Part shown: in pieces, positions 12,801 to 27,800 of the stretch
Numbering within the stretch: position 1 is the first letter of the stretch
Layout: each line of letters starts with the position of its first letter
From: Todiramphus chloris collaris
Lineage: Eukaryota > Chordata > Aves > Coraciiformes > Alcedinidae
Assembly (NCBI GenBank): GCA_025345505.1
Contig: JANVCC010000077.1
Location: 4,460,607 to 4,524,606, forward strand
Reading direction: 5' to 3'
Length of the DNA: 64,000 nucleotides
Made by a program: the position numbers and the translations under genes
The notes under the pieces: model-generated
Database searches by the model: none
What the model saw: only the letters and a program-made list of their open reading frames with translations
Told to the model about the DNA's origin: nothing

Positions 12801-15800
12801 TTCAGTGCACCAACATACAAACAAACACCACAGAAATTCATGGGAAAGGCCCAGTAGACCTGCAGCAAAGACCGATTTCACACAATTCCTACAGGCTTAG
12901 AGTTTCCAAATTCTTAAAAATAGCAAGACAACTACACTGGATTATACAGAAACTAAAGTATTGAAGAAGCTGCAAGAAAATCAGGAAAGAACTTTTTTGC
13001 CAGTCAGAAGAAAACTTCTCAACACTCAGATTCCTAGATTGGCTTGCCTTTTACAGATACCAGTATGTTCTGTTAATCTCCTGTGAAAAGTGTATTTACA
13101 GGCAGCTGTAAGCAAATCTATAAAGGGCTTGCAGATCTGTGTTTAATAATGGACTGGATTTTTGCCAGTGTCAATATTTGGCTTTGATGGAGACAGACAG
13201 TAGATGGACTTTCAGCACTGGGGTTCTTCAAATCACTCCAGGCCAGTTGCTCAGCTGGTGTAAAATGGTGTAGAGCTGGAGAAAAATGCCCAGCATGAGG
13301 AACTGGGAAACCTTTGGCTCTTTCAGTGATTCTCTAAGTGGTTTTTAATGAAGACACTTCAATCCTTCCTGTCCCGCTTTCTACTGCAGAGTGCCTTGAG
13401 GCAGAGATTCTCCTATTGCATACAGAGGGCATGTAACACTGTAATGACTTCAGTATCAGCTAAACCTTCCAGCACTAATGTGGTAAATAATGTCACTACA
13501 ACTCACTACATTCCTTAGTCTAGGCCAGATCTGCTGTTCTTCTCCATATGGATGCTCTGCATAAATCATCTACAGCAACTTACCCAAACTGGGGTTAGTC
13601 CACGACTCCAACTACAGCAAGGGGTATACTACTCTGAAGTCAAAAGAGCAACAACAATTTATCCTGAATGGTCTATGCTTTCTGCTACCCCAAATGCAAA
13701 AGAGTATGCAAAACATCACTGTTCTGTATTGAGACCATTTCCATCTAGAAATGGATTGATGGCATCAGAAGATTTAATCCCGAGCAAGGGCAAAAAGCTG
13801 TCTTATTTTGCTCATGTATGTGTCTTGTTGGTTTTTTAAAACAAAACAAACAAAACCATAAAACCAAACCAAACCAAACACAAACAAACAAATAAAACAA
13901 CCAAACAAACCCAACCAAACACACGAGGCAAACTGCACATTATGTTGAAAGCAACAAAACGTTCCTGGCCTGTTTGGTTTTACCATCTGTCCTGGTGAAT
14001 CAAGTGCAATGAAGCTATTAATCTACCTGAGTGAATGTCAGCACTGGAGAAAAAGAATGTGTGGTTCCTGCTATTTAGGCTATGAGAGCTGGAGAGTTTA
14101 AGGTAGGGTTTGCGCTGGTATTAAACCGTGGCAGCCTGGGGATACACACACAGACCCTGCTTTGGGGTTTTATCTTCTGGAAGACACAAAACTGAGACCA
14201 TTCTTAAAATTCCTGTATTCAGAAAAAGCCTTCAGTGCCCATGAGCTACCTCTGTTGTCATGGGTACAGCTGCATTTTACACACCTGCAACACAGCTTTG
14301 CTATACATGAAACAGGCAGGAAATATCTGCTTTCCTGGTGGAGGCAGCAACCTGGTCATGGGTGAGTGCAGCCTGGCAGCCAAACACATTGTACAACTTC
14401 GTTCCTCCTCCTGCGATCCCTTCACCTGAGCCTTGTGATTCTAAGGCAGGAAGGCTGGACTGTTTAGCAACCCAGCACAAGCACAGATTCTGCTCAGCAT
14501 GTGTGGTTTTCCAAGGCAACATTTGGAAAACACCCCCTGGTCTCTGACTCCCAGCCATATTTACTCACGGTATCTGTTAGGTACTAGATATGTCTGTAAA
14601 CTGAACAGCATTCCAGAGAATGGGATCTCTAGTAAAGAAGAGATCAACACAGGATGCATGCAAACCAGCTTATTTGCCCATCATTGCTGCTGTGTCCTTC
14701 CTCGAATATCTCCTTCCATGATTATGGGAGTATCAGGTGGACTGCAGGACTCCCAGACAGCCAAGTTCAAGTACAAGGCTAAGATACAGCAAGCAAAGCT
14801 GTCCAGAAATTATTCTGATGCTACAACTGTCCTCAGCAGATGCACTCACTGCATGCATGGGCAAACAGCGCCTGCAGGTTATCTGTGTCCTCACAAGGTT
14901 CCCTGCTGCAACAACTCTGTTGCCCTGTCCCTCCTGTCCTCAGTACAAGACATTACATATTGCCTGATATCCTCAAGCCACTGAAATAAGTAAGGGGAAC
15001 CACCTTCAGACACTCAGATCAAGCCCAATGCCCCCACCTGAAAGTCCTGCTCCACTTCCGTTTCTGCAGGTTTCCAGATCTTCCTGCTGGTCCACACAAG
15101 GCTGATGCTCCAGCCATGGGCAGAATGACCTGAGTTTACCCTGCTCCCTCTATCCCTCCCCCTCTCACTGTACTTGTCTTATCTTAAGCTGACAATTCTT
15201 TGGGTAAATCAGCTTAGCGAGTTGGAAGGGCAGCTCCAGCGAGAGCAACCCCAGGATTAACAACCCCTCGATACCTCAGCGTGGCTGGATCCCTTCCACA
15301 CAAGCTCCAACCTGCACCATACTTTGCAGAGGGGAAGCTGAGGCCACCTACACCCATTAACACCACTCCTGACTGTGCTGAGCAGACAGCGAGAACAATA
15401 TTTTCCCTTGCAAGGAAATAATAACCTTGGGAACGGCCTCAGTCAGAGCATAGCTGGCTTTGTCACTGAGCCACACTTTCTCCTTGGGTGAGAGGCCTGC
15501 ACCAACAGCCTGCAGCTCTGACAGGATAGATCCATAGGGCAACACCTGGATTTTAAACTCAGGGTCCAGGGTGGAGTCAAGCTGTAAGTGCTCCCTCACA
15601 GCTGGGTCCATCATCCGGTCACCATCGATGAAGAGCCTGAGAAACAAATCAGACAGAGCATACAGGTGAGACCACATCTGGCAGTGGTTGAAGTAAAGGA
15701 GGAAAGGAGAGACCATTCTGGTGACATTTTAGGGAGAAAGGAGTTTGTTAATTATGTGCTACACTTTGTCCTATATTGTTTTAACCACTGGCCTTGACAC

Positions 15801-18800
15801 ATCTTAAATCCTGCTTTGAAATCAAGAGGTACCACCCTGCTGAGAGGAAAAGAGCTGATGGCACTTCTGTTTGCAGGACACGTTTGAAATGGCTGCACCT
15901 CATCACTGCGCTTCAAGCAGTAGAGAGCAACAGAGGCAATAATGGCCATTCTCTAATTTTTAAGGGCAACATATGGAAGTAGAAAAGCTACTGTTGTTCT
16001 AAGTACCACATTGCTCTCACTTTTGCTGAACTGGAAAGTTCAGCTCAACCTTCACATACAACCTGTACTCACCCAGCTAGGTTTTACCTCAGACGCATCT
16101 AGCTAGCAGCCTGGAGATGCCTCTAAAACACTTGTGCTTGCTGAGGCTCCTTCTGTGGGGCAGTCACAGGAAAGAAGCCTTCTGTCATAAACCAGCCCTT
16201 AACTTTCCTACATAGTTCCTGCAGTTTTGAAGTCACTTATTGATGACATTTGAGAAAAGTTTTGCAATGTCCAGGCCAGCGGTGGCTCTTACCCACGTTT
16301 CACCCAGGGCTCTGAGGGCCCTCCGTGTTATCTCAGGGTGGCAGACAGAAGGGTCACCCAGCAAGTCAGCCAAGGTGCTGGGGAGCACAGCAGAGCTCTT
16401 GGCTGCCTCTCTAGCTCTGATCAGGGAAGAAGAGTAATTAATGTTGAAGACAAAAGTGCTCAGAAAGGACATTGAAGTGCCTGAGCATAGGCGTTTTGAA
16501 AAGACAAATGCTTTGCTAGAACAGCTTTCCCACAGGAAAATGCGTTTTGGGGGACAGAAGAGGGGAATACAAGCACCTGATTGTGTTCATTCCTATGACG
16601 GCGTACGCAAAAAACACAGGATTGTACTCAACATCAGAGCCTCGGAGGTTGAAAAGCCCTGGAAAATAAGAACGCCAAGAATCACAGTCCTGGTTCATCT
16701 TTTGCAACATTACAGAAATCCAAAAATAACCTGAGTACAGCACAGCAGGGATGAGTCGTCACGGGTGCAGGCCGTGTGTCCGGCTTCCACCCAGCTGTCC
16801 CACGTCCTGCTGCTTTCCCAGCAACCCTACATTTCTGCCAGGAGATGGCACCAGAACTGCAGTTTAAACACTCCCATCGGGCAAAGAAATGGGGGTTTCA
16901 CTTCTAAAGGAGTGTCGGCTTGGGGAAAAAGCAGGTACAGGCAAAAACCAGACAAGGATACGTGTAAAATAAAAGGTAGTGTTTGCCCTTTCTGGTATGT
17001 GCAATGCAACAAAAGCTCACTTCTCAACAGACAGAAGACTTCAAAGTTACAAGTTACCGTTTCATTCCAATCCTTCTTTTGATACTTGAGGGAAGAGGGA
17101 GACACAATAGGCATGACTAAAATACTCCAAAAAGACCCTTTATTTGGGTCCCTCCAATATCTCAGATACCCACTAAATAGTCTTAGGGTTTTTTCCCACA
17201 AAGATTTTATCCTGCACAAATCCAGGAAAAGTCAGGAGGGGAAGTAGATGCTCAGCATCTCCAAACTCCTGATTTTAGGGTCAAATAAAAACTCCAGGGT
17301 ATCCAATTAGCTGAAATGAGTTACTCGAGGCAATAAGGCCAGCCAGCAGGACAGCTGGGAAAGGAACCAACATGTCGTAAATCGCAAACCAGTACTTTAT
17401 TCACTGAACTGTGCAAATGCTGCCATGAAAGTAAAAGCAGAGTTCGATTCTCCACAGGAAAGGAATAGGTCACTTGAAAGCAGCAAAGAGCCACAAAGAA
17501 CTCTTTACTGCATGGGTACAAGCTTCCTCGCTCAGCTGGCTCCTAATGCAGGAAGGAGGCAACAGCATCCTCTGTGGCTCTCTTTCTGTCCCCAGGAATC
17601 CCTCTAGAGTTTAATACAGTGAATTGAATTAGATAAAATTAAAGACAACTTCTCCTTTAGAATAGGAAATCAACCAACACCTCATGACCTCCTCTGGTCC
17701 ATCTTAAAACACCCGATTTATAACCAAGCTTGGCTTTGCTGGAGACATTTAATCTGAAACCATCTCAGGACACCAATTTATCGTTAATTTAATTGGAGAT
17801 GCGCCCGAAAAAGCGAGGCAAACAATCTCTGCTCATGGGGGCCTCCCCAGGGAGGAGTCATATTCACCGCTCTCAGAAGCACTTCTTTCATGAAGCAAGC
17901 CCTTTGCTCAGCGGCCTAGATCCAGGAGAGCCCACAGACCTCAGCTGCCTTCACCCAGCACCAGAGACCACACCACCTTCATTTCTGCCTTGTCAGACCA
18001 CACAGAGAGCACAGCCAACAGGCAGCTCTCACACCCCCCTCCAGCACTACGCTCCTGAGGCACCAGGCTGCGCACTGGTGATTTCTGCACAGAGGATGTA
18101 CAGCACTAGGAACAACCATCCGGGGGAAACCACTGCTGCTGCTGGCCACTCTCCCTTCCTACACACTGGGCTGGGAGCCAGAGTGTGAAGACCTCTTCAT
18201 CCTGGGGCCCCAAACATGGAGGGGACTCTCTAGGGGGACCTTGCATTGAAATGATGTGGAAATGCAAGTTGAGCCCTGACTTACTTGTTTTAACCAAAGC
18301 ATTTGCCAAACGCTGACTTAAGAAGACGTGACAATGAGGAAGACAGTGTGCGTGCTGTGTACCCCACCCTCGCCTTATGTATACAAAACCACATGTTGCA
18401 TCTCTTTGTTGATAGCCCAGCCTCTGCAGCTGAAAACAGTCTCCATCTTCCCCTAGGGTGAGGCAGCATCAAGATACTATACAGCCAGAAAATCTTCACA
18501 AGGTCTCTCTTTTTCCCTTTAAACTGCCTCAAGCCTTATACATAACCTTCCTTGCCCTTTGCTTGGGCTGTTTTTCAAAGGTGTTTCCTGGGCCAAAACT
18601 GCACTTGAGATCTGCACTGGTGTAATAAGGCACCGTGTAGAAATAGAGGCTCCCCGTTTCTGACCTGTTAATACCCCTGCACTTGATACAAGTTAACTGG
18701 CCTGTAACAGTGTCATAACGCCTCTCCCCATGGCAGGGTTCTTCCTTTCCAAGGCAGGAAGGACATTTATTTTGTAGGAAGAACTAAGAAAGGAGATGCA

Positions 18801-21800
18801 AAGACTTACATGCTACTTCATCCAAGGCTGTTACCACAAACCACATGACTTTCCTCTCAGCCATTTTTGAACGGAGGGCTACAATTTTGTCTCTCCAGCT
18901 GACCCCTGAAAAACACAATGTGAAAAGCTACAGTCACCAGCTTTACTTGGGATGATGATGATGCAAACACAGACCAACACATTGGATTCTGGAGGTACCC
19001 AAAACACACCATGCTTGTGCTCCTCACTCCTTTCTAATAACTGATATGAACTATCTCAAATGAGCTGTCCTCCAGATATCCATGGATTTGTTTTGAAGTT
19101 ACCTCGCCTCTAGCAAATGGTTATTTGAATTTCTGATGACAAAGGGGTTGTTAGCCGAGGTCCAATCACCTTCCTGCCCTATCCATAGTGGATCACCGCA
19201 GTAGTGTTTTTCTCACTGTTTCGTCAGAGGAAAGCAAAGGGGGATAGGGCAGCAGTAGAAACAGTCCCTGTCTATTGGGAGTTAAGCTTCTCACCTGTGT
19301 AACTCATGTCGAGCGTGATGAGAGGCTTGCAGGGGCGCTGAGGACAGTCTGTCCAGATTGTATCAATAAGGTTTTCTTTGACAGGCACCAGGTCATGGCC
19401 AGCACTTCTCAAGGCTTTGGACATTCTCTTCCACTGGTCTGACAAATGGAAAAGAATTAAGAGTGATGGTTTCAAAGGATACACGTTGGTTCAACAACAG
19501 CCCTGTTCACAGGGGGCAAACTCAAGAATCTGAGTCTCCTCCTCTCCGCCCAGCCTCTCCTTCTTCCCATTCCATTAAAAAACAAAAGCACAAGCTGTTG
19601 CGATTACAGTTCCACCAACACAGCAGCTGGAGCCCATGCTGGCCGAGGCATTCAATGTCTTTGTACTGAAGTGCCCATGACGAGGCACAGCACAGACAAA
19701 AGCAGGTGGCATCAATGCACTGCTGCAGAGCTCTTGAGATATGCAACTAAAACCAAAATCCAACCTGTTTTGTATAAAAGTTTAACCCACCACCCCCTGT
19801 GGGCTGAAACATGGTTATCTACATACCATCACACAACAGCTTAGCCATATGTTCTGGTTTGAGTGAGAACAGAACTAATTCCTGTCAGTGATTTTGCTTT
19901 TCAGCTCAGTTCTTCTAACTAACTGCACTGTCTGAACTTAGCAGCCAGTTCTCACAGACAGTGTCTGCTTCCAGCAGTGATAACACCCCATGTTTAGAGT
20001 TAGTTCCAAGGACTGGTGTGCAGACCGAGGCCACTGCTGGGTCTTGTGAACCACGCTGGGGGGTGCAGAAAGTGAAAGGCGGCACCTGCAGGGAGGAGCA
20101 GACAGGACAGGGGACCCCAAACTGACCAACGAGGGATTCCAGCCCATATACAGCATATTCGGTATAAAGCTGAGGGATCAGGAGGGTCTTGCCCCTCTCT
20201 CTTTGCCCTTTTGTCCCGCTTTGCCAGCTCTCCTCGGCTTGGCTCAGGTCCTCTTCCAGTTTCTTCCTCGGAGCACCCAAGGAGGCCTCTGTCCATTCTG
20301 CCTTCGATCCCCATCTCTGTGTTCCTGAAGCCGGTACCAGAATCCAGCTCCTGAACACAGCTCCTGTCTGCTGTGGGGCCCAGTCTGGGACTCTCCCAGT
20401 GCCTGCTCCACAGCATCAGTGGTGACGGTGACACAATTACCACCAGGAGGAGCTAGGTTCAATGCTGGTTTTGTATATATTTGTATATGTTCCATTTTTA
20501 TTATTATTTTCATTTTCATTAAAGCTGCTCTAATTTCCTTCTCTAATCGCTAAGTCTCTCTCCCTTATTCCCTTTCTCTTCCCCTTTGGGGAGGGAGGGG
20601 GCTAACAGAGAGTGTCTGTTACAGGTCTAAGGGGCTGCTCTGACCCTAAACCGTGACACCAGAGAAGCAAGGAAATAAAATCTCACCCAACCCAGTTATA
20701 AAATAAAGTAAAACCAACCAGCTGGAATAATGAAAGGGTCCACTCCCACCTTCGAGCCTTCTGGAAGGACACTCACTAGCCAGTCCTCCTGAGTTGGTGT
20801 ATCTTTCAGACCTCCATGGATTTAAAAAAAAAAGAAGGAAAAAAAAAGGTTCAAACAAGTAGTCGTACTGAAGCACTCTGTTCTCAAACACTACCCAAAA
20901 AGCCCAAGCTAACACATCAGTTACATCTAATAATGAATGTCTAGACCCATAAGCAAGAGTCACAGGACACTAAAGCAGGAGCAGCAGTGTATCAGAGACA
21001 TCCCTAAGCCCCTGCATAATGGGGTATCTTTACAGCTCAAGATGTAACGTGCGTGAAGCGGCCACACAGCCTGTGATTGCCCTCTATTTATCAGTGGAGC
21101 AGTGCCCCAGCCTCCTGCATACCCATCTTCATGAGTGTCCAGTTGTTGTCCATTTGCTGTGCAGCTTGCAGGAAGTAGCGTCCATCTGTCCACATGGCTG
21201 CATGCTGTTCAGTTATTATGGCAGTACCTAGGCAGGAGGGCAGAAAGATGTGGTGATTCAGAAGTGGGCAGCCACCACACAGAGCCACAGACAGCAGGGG
21301 GACTGTTTGAACTGCACCCCAATTCCCCAAAAGGAAGCTCTGCTGACTGCTCCAAAATCAGTCCAGTTTCAGTAGAGATATTCACTGTTTCCCCAGCACT
21401 ATGACTCTCCAAGTCCTATCAGAGACAGTATGTGCAAGGACGCCTCAGGTTAATTCAACTAAAGCATATCTCATCCAGTCAGTGGAACTGGGTAAATGGG
21501 GCTTTACAAAACTTCTTTAACTGAGACTGTGGTCTTCACTTGGTGGTTGTCCCAGTAACACATACTGGGCATCCCTGGACTCTGCGCCATCTTCTTACAG
21601 GGAGGAAGCCGGGGGTCTGGCCACCCAGAGAAACCAGCTGTCCCTAGGCTAGCAGGCATGGGTAGCACTCCCAGCTGTCAGCAGCACCCCTTTCCCACAG
21701 TCTACAGCCCCAGCTGAGGTGGCCAAACAGGAAATAGGAACATAAACTTCCGCTGGTTTCAGTGTCTGTCCCGTTACACTGACTTCAGATGGAGGGGTGC

Positions 21801-24800
21801 AAGCAGAGGGCTGAGGGGCAGGGACATCTCAGCAAGGCACTCCAGCTGCCTTGCCCTTGGAGATTCGAAAAAAATAACAACAATCATGGCACAAATGGAA
21901 ACTAAATTCAAGTTGTATGAGGCTCCGCATCTTGGCCATAACCTTCGTCACCAGAAACTGAAGCCCAGATTCACAGAGCAGTTTCCAAATATGAATTCAT
22001 TGTCTTCTACCAAACTCTGCTAACACAAACCTCATTTTAAGCTGCTTCAGCCTGAAAAGATAAAGCAAGAAACACAAGGTGAGCCCCTGTGTGAAATGTT
22101 ACTGATTTGATGAGGGCTGGGAACACAGACCTTCCAGGTACATAACAAGGGCCCAAAATAGAGAGGAAGGTTATGAAGAGGCTGTGCAGAAGGCATGAAA
22201 TTAATACAGGATTCTATCCATTAACAGTAGCCCACAGCCCTGGATTTATCACCTTCCACATGAGGTCCCAGAGTAGTTCATAGGAACTTATGAATGGAAC
22301 CGCCAAACACATAGGTAGCAGTATTTCTTCAACTGATTTACAACTGAAAGAGGCCTCAATAGACTAAAGTGACTTCCCAACAGTCACACAGTAGAGCAAG
22401 TTGCAGAGCTCAGGGTAAACCTAGGGTAAAAACTAGGTCTCTTGAAACACAGACCTATCCTACAGCCAAGAAAACATCCTGTCTCGGCAAGATAAGCAAA
22501 GTTTTCCACAGCGTTCAGTTTCCAAAAGCAGTGTTTCTGGCCCTGGCTGTGTTTAAACAGAAAGGCTAGCTAAAGTCCATCTACTGTTCACCCAGCCCAA
22601 ACAGGCAATGTAAAAATCTGTTCGTCCTGGCTGCACATCAAAAGAAATGACCGCAGAAGCAGGCACCACATTAAAGAGTTAACAGGATTTTACTTTACGA
22701 GAGGTTCACTCAGGGGTCAAATGTTTTCTGACAACTTGTTATTGCACTGATATTACATAATTCCAGCGGGTAGCCAAGGCTGCAGATGCTGAAATGGTAA
22801 GAGAACAGTCCAAACAAGCTGGATAGGTTCCTTTCCATTCCTGCTTCTATGCCATGAATGAGTCTATTCCTTTACAGAGAAATTATGTACTTAGCAAGAA
22901 CCCAAGGTCTGGAAAGGTACCTGCAGAGCCATCAAATCCAGAGATGAACGCCCGTCTGCAATCACACGGCGCAATGTACTCGCTCTAGAAAACAAAAGAG
23001 GCAGTAATTATTTATAGCAGCAGAGGGGGAAAAAAAAAAGATCAGCTGATGACAAATACTTTGATAAGCTTTTTCTCCTAAAGAATGCCACAGAGAGAAC
23101 AAAATGAGTTAAAACATCGTGGGCACTACTCCACTGGAACATTTAATCATCTGTGATTATACTGTATTTATGTCCAAGTGTTTGTTGTTTGGGTTTTTTT
23201 TCCTTTAAGCTGCAGCACTGTTCTCCCACAAATGTCTGTAAACACTGAAGTGCTTCAGAGTTTGCCGATGTTTATTTCACACTCAGCCTCCCCTTTGGGC
23301 AACAAACAAATGCTGCCTTTGAAGCTGCAATGTTAAAGGAAGAGAAACCAAAAGTACCCCTTGATCTTGGAGACCAGAGTAATCAGCACATAAAATCTGT
23401 AAAATTCAGTATCTCCAGCGAAATCTTCTCACTGGGATTTAGAAGAAATCCTTTAAGACTTTCTTTTCCCCAACAATGACAATGAAAGAAAATCATAAAG
23501 GTGGTAAAACTTTAACTCTTAGGACCTTTCATAATTAGATGCTGATCCTTTCACTTCTTCCTTGCCTACTCAAAACCCAGCTATGCCAGAAACCACCAGA
23601 CCATGGTTTGATGACTGAGAGGGAATCAAAGACTACTAGTCCATCTGCATCCCAATCCCATCACAACCTGTGTTTGTGGACATATCTGTTGGCAGCTTGA
23701 GAATGCACAGATATCCAACATCCACAGCAGCTGTCGAAATTAAAAGAACAACTGTACCTTGAAATGGCCCACACACCATTTTTATGGGATCCCATTCTGG
23801 CAAGTTCGGAGGTCAGAACTGCTGAGTAGGCCTGTTAATTAATTAGCACAACTCAGCAAATCAGCTTAATCCAGGCTGACAGTGCTGATGTTTGATCTGC
23901 AAAACCCCTGGATTTGTAACTTACAAAAAAAAAAAAGCCCAAGTCTGTTCCACTGTCCCTAAAGTTTCTCTGCACCCAGCTGTGCTGTGTCAAAAGAAAC
24001 ATTTTACGGACTGAGCTGAGAAATCACAGCCCAATTCTCAGGTGGCTTTAATTCCTACTGTGACAGATACTGCATTTCCCTGTCTCTAGCCAGGGCTATT
24101 TTTACATCACCTGATTATCAGAAAACACTCCCTTCGAATCCATTACCCTTCACTGTTCTAAAGAAGACAGAGGGTTCAATGCCCAGGGTGAGAAGCACAA
24201 ACTGCAGCACCTGGGACCAACTCTTTCTTTCTGCTCCCAGCCAGCCCATGACCAATCCCCCTCCAGAAGAGCTACGTCTCTCCCCTCCTGGGGAGATGCT
24301 CTATGCAGTGGCTACCAATCATTCATCACTAATGTTTTGAAACTGAACCTTGCAACAGCAAAATCTGTGGCCAAAAGAGGATATGATGGAGCAGCTTTTG
24401 CTCCTGATTGCCAGGGAAGAATCCTGGGATATACTCTCAAGAAATCCTCTATTCTACCCAACCACTAATGAGAACTGGCAGACAGGGGGTATCTAGACCA
24501 CAAGTGCCCCCATCTCTGACCCAGTCCTGTTGCCTGTGCCTCTTCCTGTCCAGCCCCACGGGGCTGTGACATCTGCTCAGCAGCTGTGGGGAGGAGAGGG
24601 GTCAGGATACCCAGCTGGGGAAGGATGACTGCGCTCTGCACACCTCTAGCTGGCAGGGTGGATCCGCCTCAGCCCACCACAGCACCACCATCACAACTAA
24701 CCCCCTTTTAAATAACGATGGAGGCAGCAGCAGATAAAGACGACAAAGTCATTCATGGAACAGAATCAAGTGCCTATTTCCCTGGCTGCCCGTCTCACAG

Positions 24801-27800
24801 CAGCAGGACAGAACATGAAGACAGAGCAATGCTGGACCTCAGGAGGGTTCCCCATTGCAACATGTCCAAGCAGCTATTCAGCCTGTTGACTACTATGACT
24901 CCCCCTCTCCTATACTTCTCAGCTCAAAGCCGGGACACCATCTCCCAGGGTCCAAGACCTAAAGGGGATGCTGGAAATTTCCCATTGTGGATCACATCTC
25001 AAACCAGACCAGAGATTTCTCTTGCTTTTCCTTGACCAACACAGCAGAGCCTACAGGCTAGTTTGCTTGTGCAGACAAGGAATCTTGCATTCATAGGAAG
25101 GGTTAACACTGAGCTAGCTGCATGAACAGCACAGAGCACTGAAATCGATGAAAACAATTGGGGAAAAAAAAAGAAAGGTCTATTGGTTATCAGTTTTGGA
25201 TCTGGTAAAAGCTGACCTAAGCTAACAGAGACCTTGACTGCTTGGGAAATACCTCACGCTGCCCCATTCATGAGAAATCCAAGGAGCATTTCTAAGAGTT
25301 TACAACGAGGCAGGGAGGCTTTAAAAGGGAGCATGAGGGACCTGCAGAGGAAGATGGTTCATTCATCTGTCAGTCTGAACTCTTGCACACCCAGCTGCTC
25401 TGTTCCATGCAGCAACCCCCACTGTGCAAAGATGAGACCGTGCTTTGCACAAGCTAAAATTACAAGGGGAACACCTGTGTACGCCACACAAAGTACAGGC
25501 CACAGCAGAGTCAGAACAAGGTATTTCCCTGGGGCTTGTCTTGCAGCTCCAATGGCCTTCAACCTGGCTCTCCTCAGGCTTTTCACATCTGATTTCCACC
25601 ACACCTGTCTGTCCTTGACACACAGACAAAACGGGAGGCTGCACCACAGAAACCCTCAGCTAAGCCAGAAAGAACCCCCGCAAAAAAAACCCTGGGTGGT
25701 ATTTATCACCAGAGCCTGCACAGTTGGGCCATTAACAAGTTAAAGTTTATTCTATCCTAATGTCAACCAAGATCAGCAGTGAAAAGTGCATCTCACTTCC
25801 CTCAGAGCTACAAGACTGATGCCGTTAAAGAACAAACACTGCTGTATACTTGGAGGGAGGCTGGCATTCACTGCAGTGGTTAAGATCTGAAGCAGGTCAG
25901 TGCAACCTGTGCACAAGTCATCTCTTGCTGTAGAACTCCACTGATTCTTTGGCTCCGCACAAGCGTGTGGCAGAGGAACCAGCCCTGAGCAGAAGACAGT
26001 GTTTCTGCCAACCCAAACATGGGGCCCTGAGCTGGGCAGGTGCTTCCTTGATGTGGAAGACCAGCCAGATCTGACCAAATTTGTTTTCACTGAGTCAAGG
26101 CCTGGGGGTGGAAGCCAGCCCCAGTTAAACTGTGACTGGCTCCAAACCCAGTCTCTAATCCAAACATCATTCCTTCCCATTAAGAAGCAAGCTCCTCCAA
26201 TCTCTGAATAGTCCCATATACTCCAGATCCAGTGTAAACTGACTCAACATAAAAATGGGTTCTGCATTTACCACTGCAACACCTGAAAAGCTCAGACAGG
26301 CATTTTTAACTGAACCACCAAGGACTTACATGCCTTGTTCCCAAAAGCATGGCATTTCACCCCTTCATGATCCTTTGACTCTTCCAGATACAAGATGCAC
26401 ACAGTACTCATGAAAGGAAGCAAGGCCCTTCATATGGATTTCAGCCCCCTTTTGTCTGGGACTGACTTCCTTTCCCACCAGCCTTTGAATCACCAGGTCC
26501 CCAAGGAAACAGTCAGTTACTTCCAATTCGTTATCACCAGCATCAATGTTTCAAAAATGAAAGCAGCCAACATTCAGGGCTGGCTGAAACAGCCACAAAT
26601 TCAAGGTATTAGCAGCCTTGGTTAAGCCAGAGTTGGAGCCAGCTGTGTTTGAGAAGCTCTGCAAGTCATCCAGCTCCTTACACAACTAAGCATGAAAAGC
26701 AAAGAATACAACTGGTGGCAAGCCTCCTGGCAGTATTATAACCTAAGCCTTCTAAGCTTGGCAGGAAAACCAATATTAAAAGCATCAAAGAACTCAGAGT
26801 TCGAACACACCAAGTGTTACAAGGAGAAATTGTCAGCAAGTTGCAGGATTGGGGTGTATCAGCATCAGTCCAGTCCTTTGCAACCAGGAACAGCTGAGAG
26901 GCAGGACAGCAATAAGTAGCTTGGGCTGTGGGAAGGAAAGGGCTCAAGCCACCAAAAGCTTGGGTATCATTAAACCACAGTCTTCTGAGTCAAGAAGGGA
27001 GATGCCTAAGAGCAAAATCTGACTGCAGGGCTGTAAAGTTCTTACTTGTGTACAGGAAACAACCCCTAGCTTGGAATGAGGGGAAGCTGCAAATCTCAGC
27101 TCATCACAATCTACCTAGAATCAGGAAGCCTGTTCTGGGATCAGCAGGTTTCTGCCAATGCCTAAAAGTGCACCAATTCCCAAACCTCACAGACAAAAAC
27201 CTGCACTAGCTAGTCAGGAGGCGCCAGAAATCAGAAGCTTTTAGTAATCGTTTCCATTCAGATAGATTCACTCTGCAGAGAAACCTGACCAACTTGCCCA
27301 GCAGGAAATAGCAACATGGGGTTCTCTGCTTAACTGCACTCTGTCAAGGAAAAGAAAGCAACAGAAAAACCCAGAAGTCCTGAGGGTCACATTCTTCAAC
27401 TCACATGACGGCATTTAATGTCTAGTGAAATGAAACCGGAGTTATATATGGACAGAGGCAGCTTGAGGCAGGAATGCAGCAGACAATAGCAGCTGCAGAA
27501 AACGCCTTCCCTCTACCTGCCCAAGTTTGGATCTCCCTGAGAGGAAACATGATGCTGCACACATGGTCCCAGGGCACAGGCAAGTCTGGACACAGCTCAC
27601 CCCAGTGCCAAGTCAAGGGCAAAGGTTCCGATTCTGTTGCATTTTGCTCTTGTGCACCCCGGGGTAAAAGGGAGCTTTGTGTGTGAGCCAGGAAAGCTTC
27701 AGGTCTTTTGTTTCCTGTAAATGGCTGAGGAAGGGAAAACTCTTGGCAGTTCTTGGGTCTCCTAACAGAGCAAAGAGAAGAGTGAAACTAACACAGGAGC

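Larger units (their letters stand above)
15637..19294. other. XPNPEP1 introns 7, 6 and 5
   Basis: Introns of 940 bp, 2151 bp and 389 bp between coding exons 5 to 8. I see no confident repeat or gene. Confidence 0.8.
20812..22920. other. XPNPEP1 introns 3 and 2
   Basis: Introns of 311 bp (20812-21122) and 1693 bp (21228-22920). The second contains a MIR-like fragment (listed separately). Confidence 0.8.

Noticed and set aside
25234..25743. Plus-strand open frame of 169 codons inside an XPNPEP1 intron
   Set aside because: Antisense to the gene, with no protein-family features.
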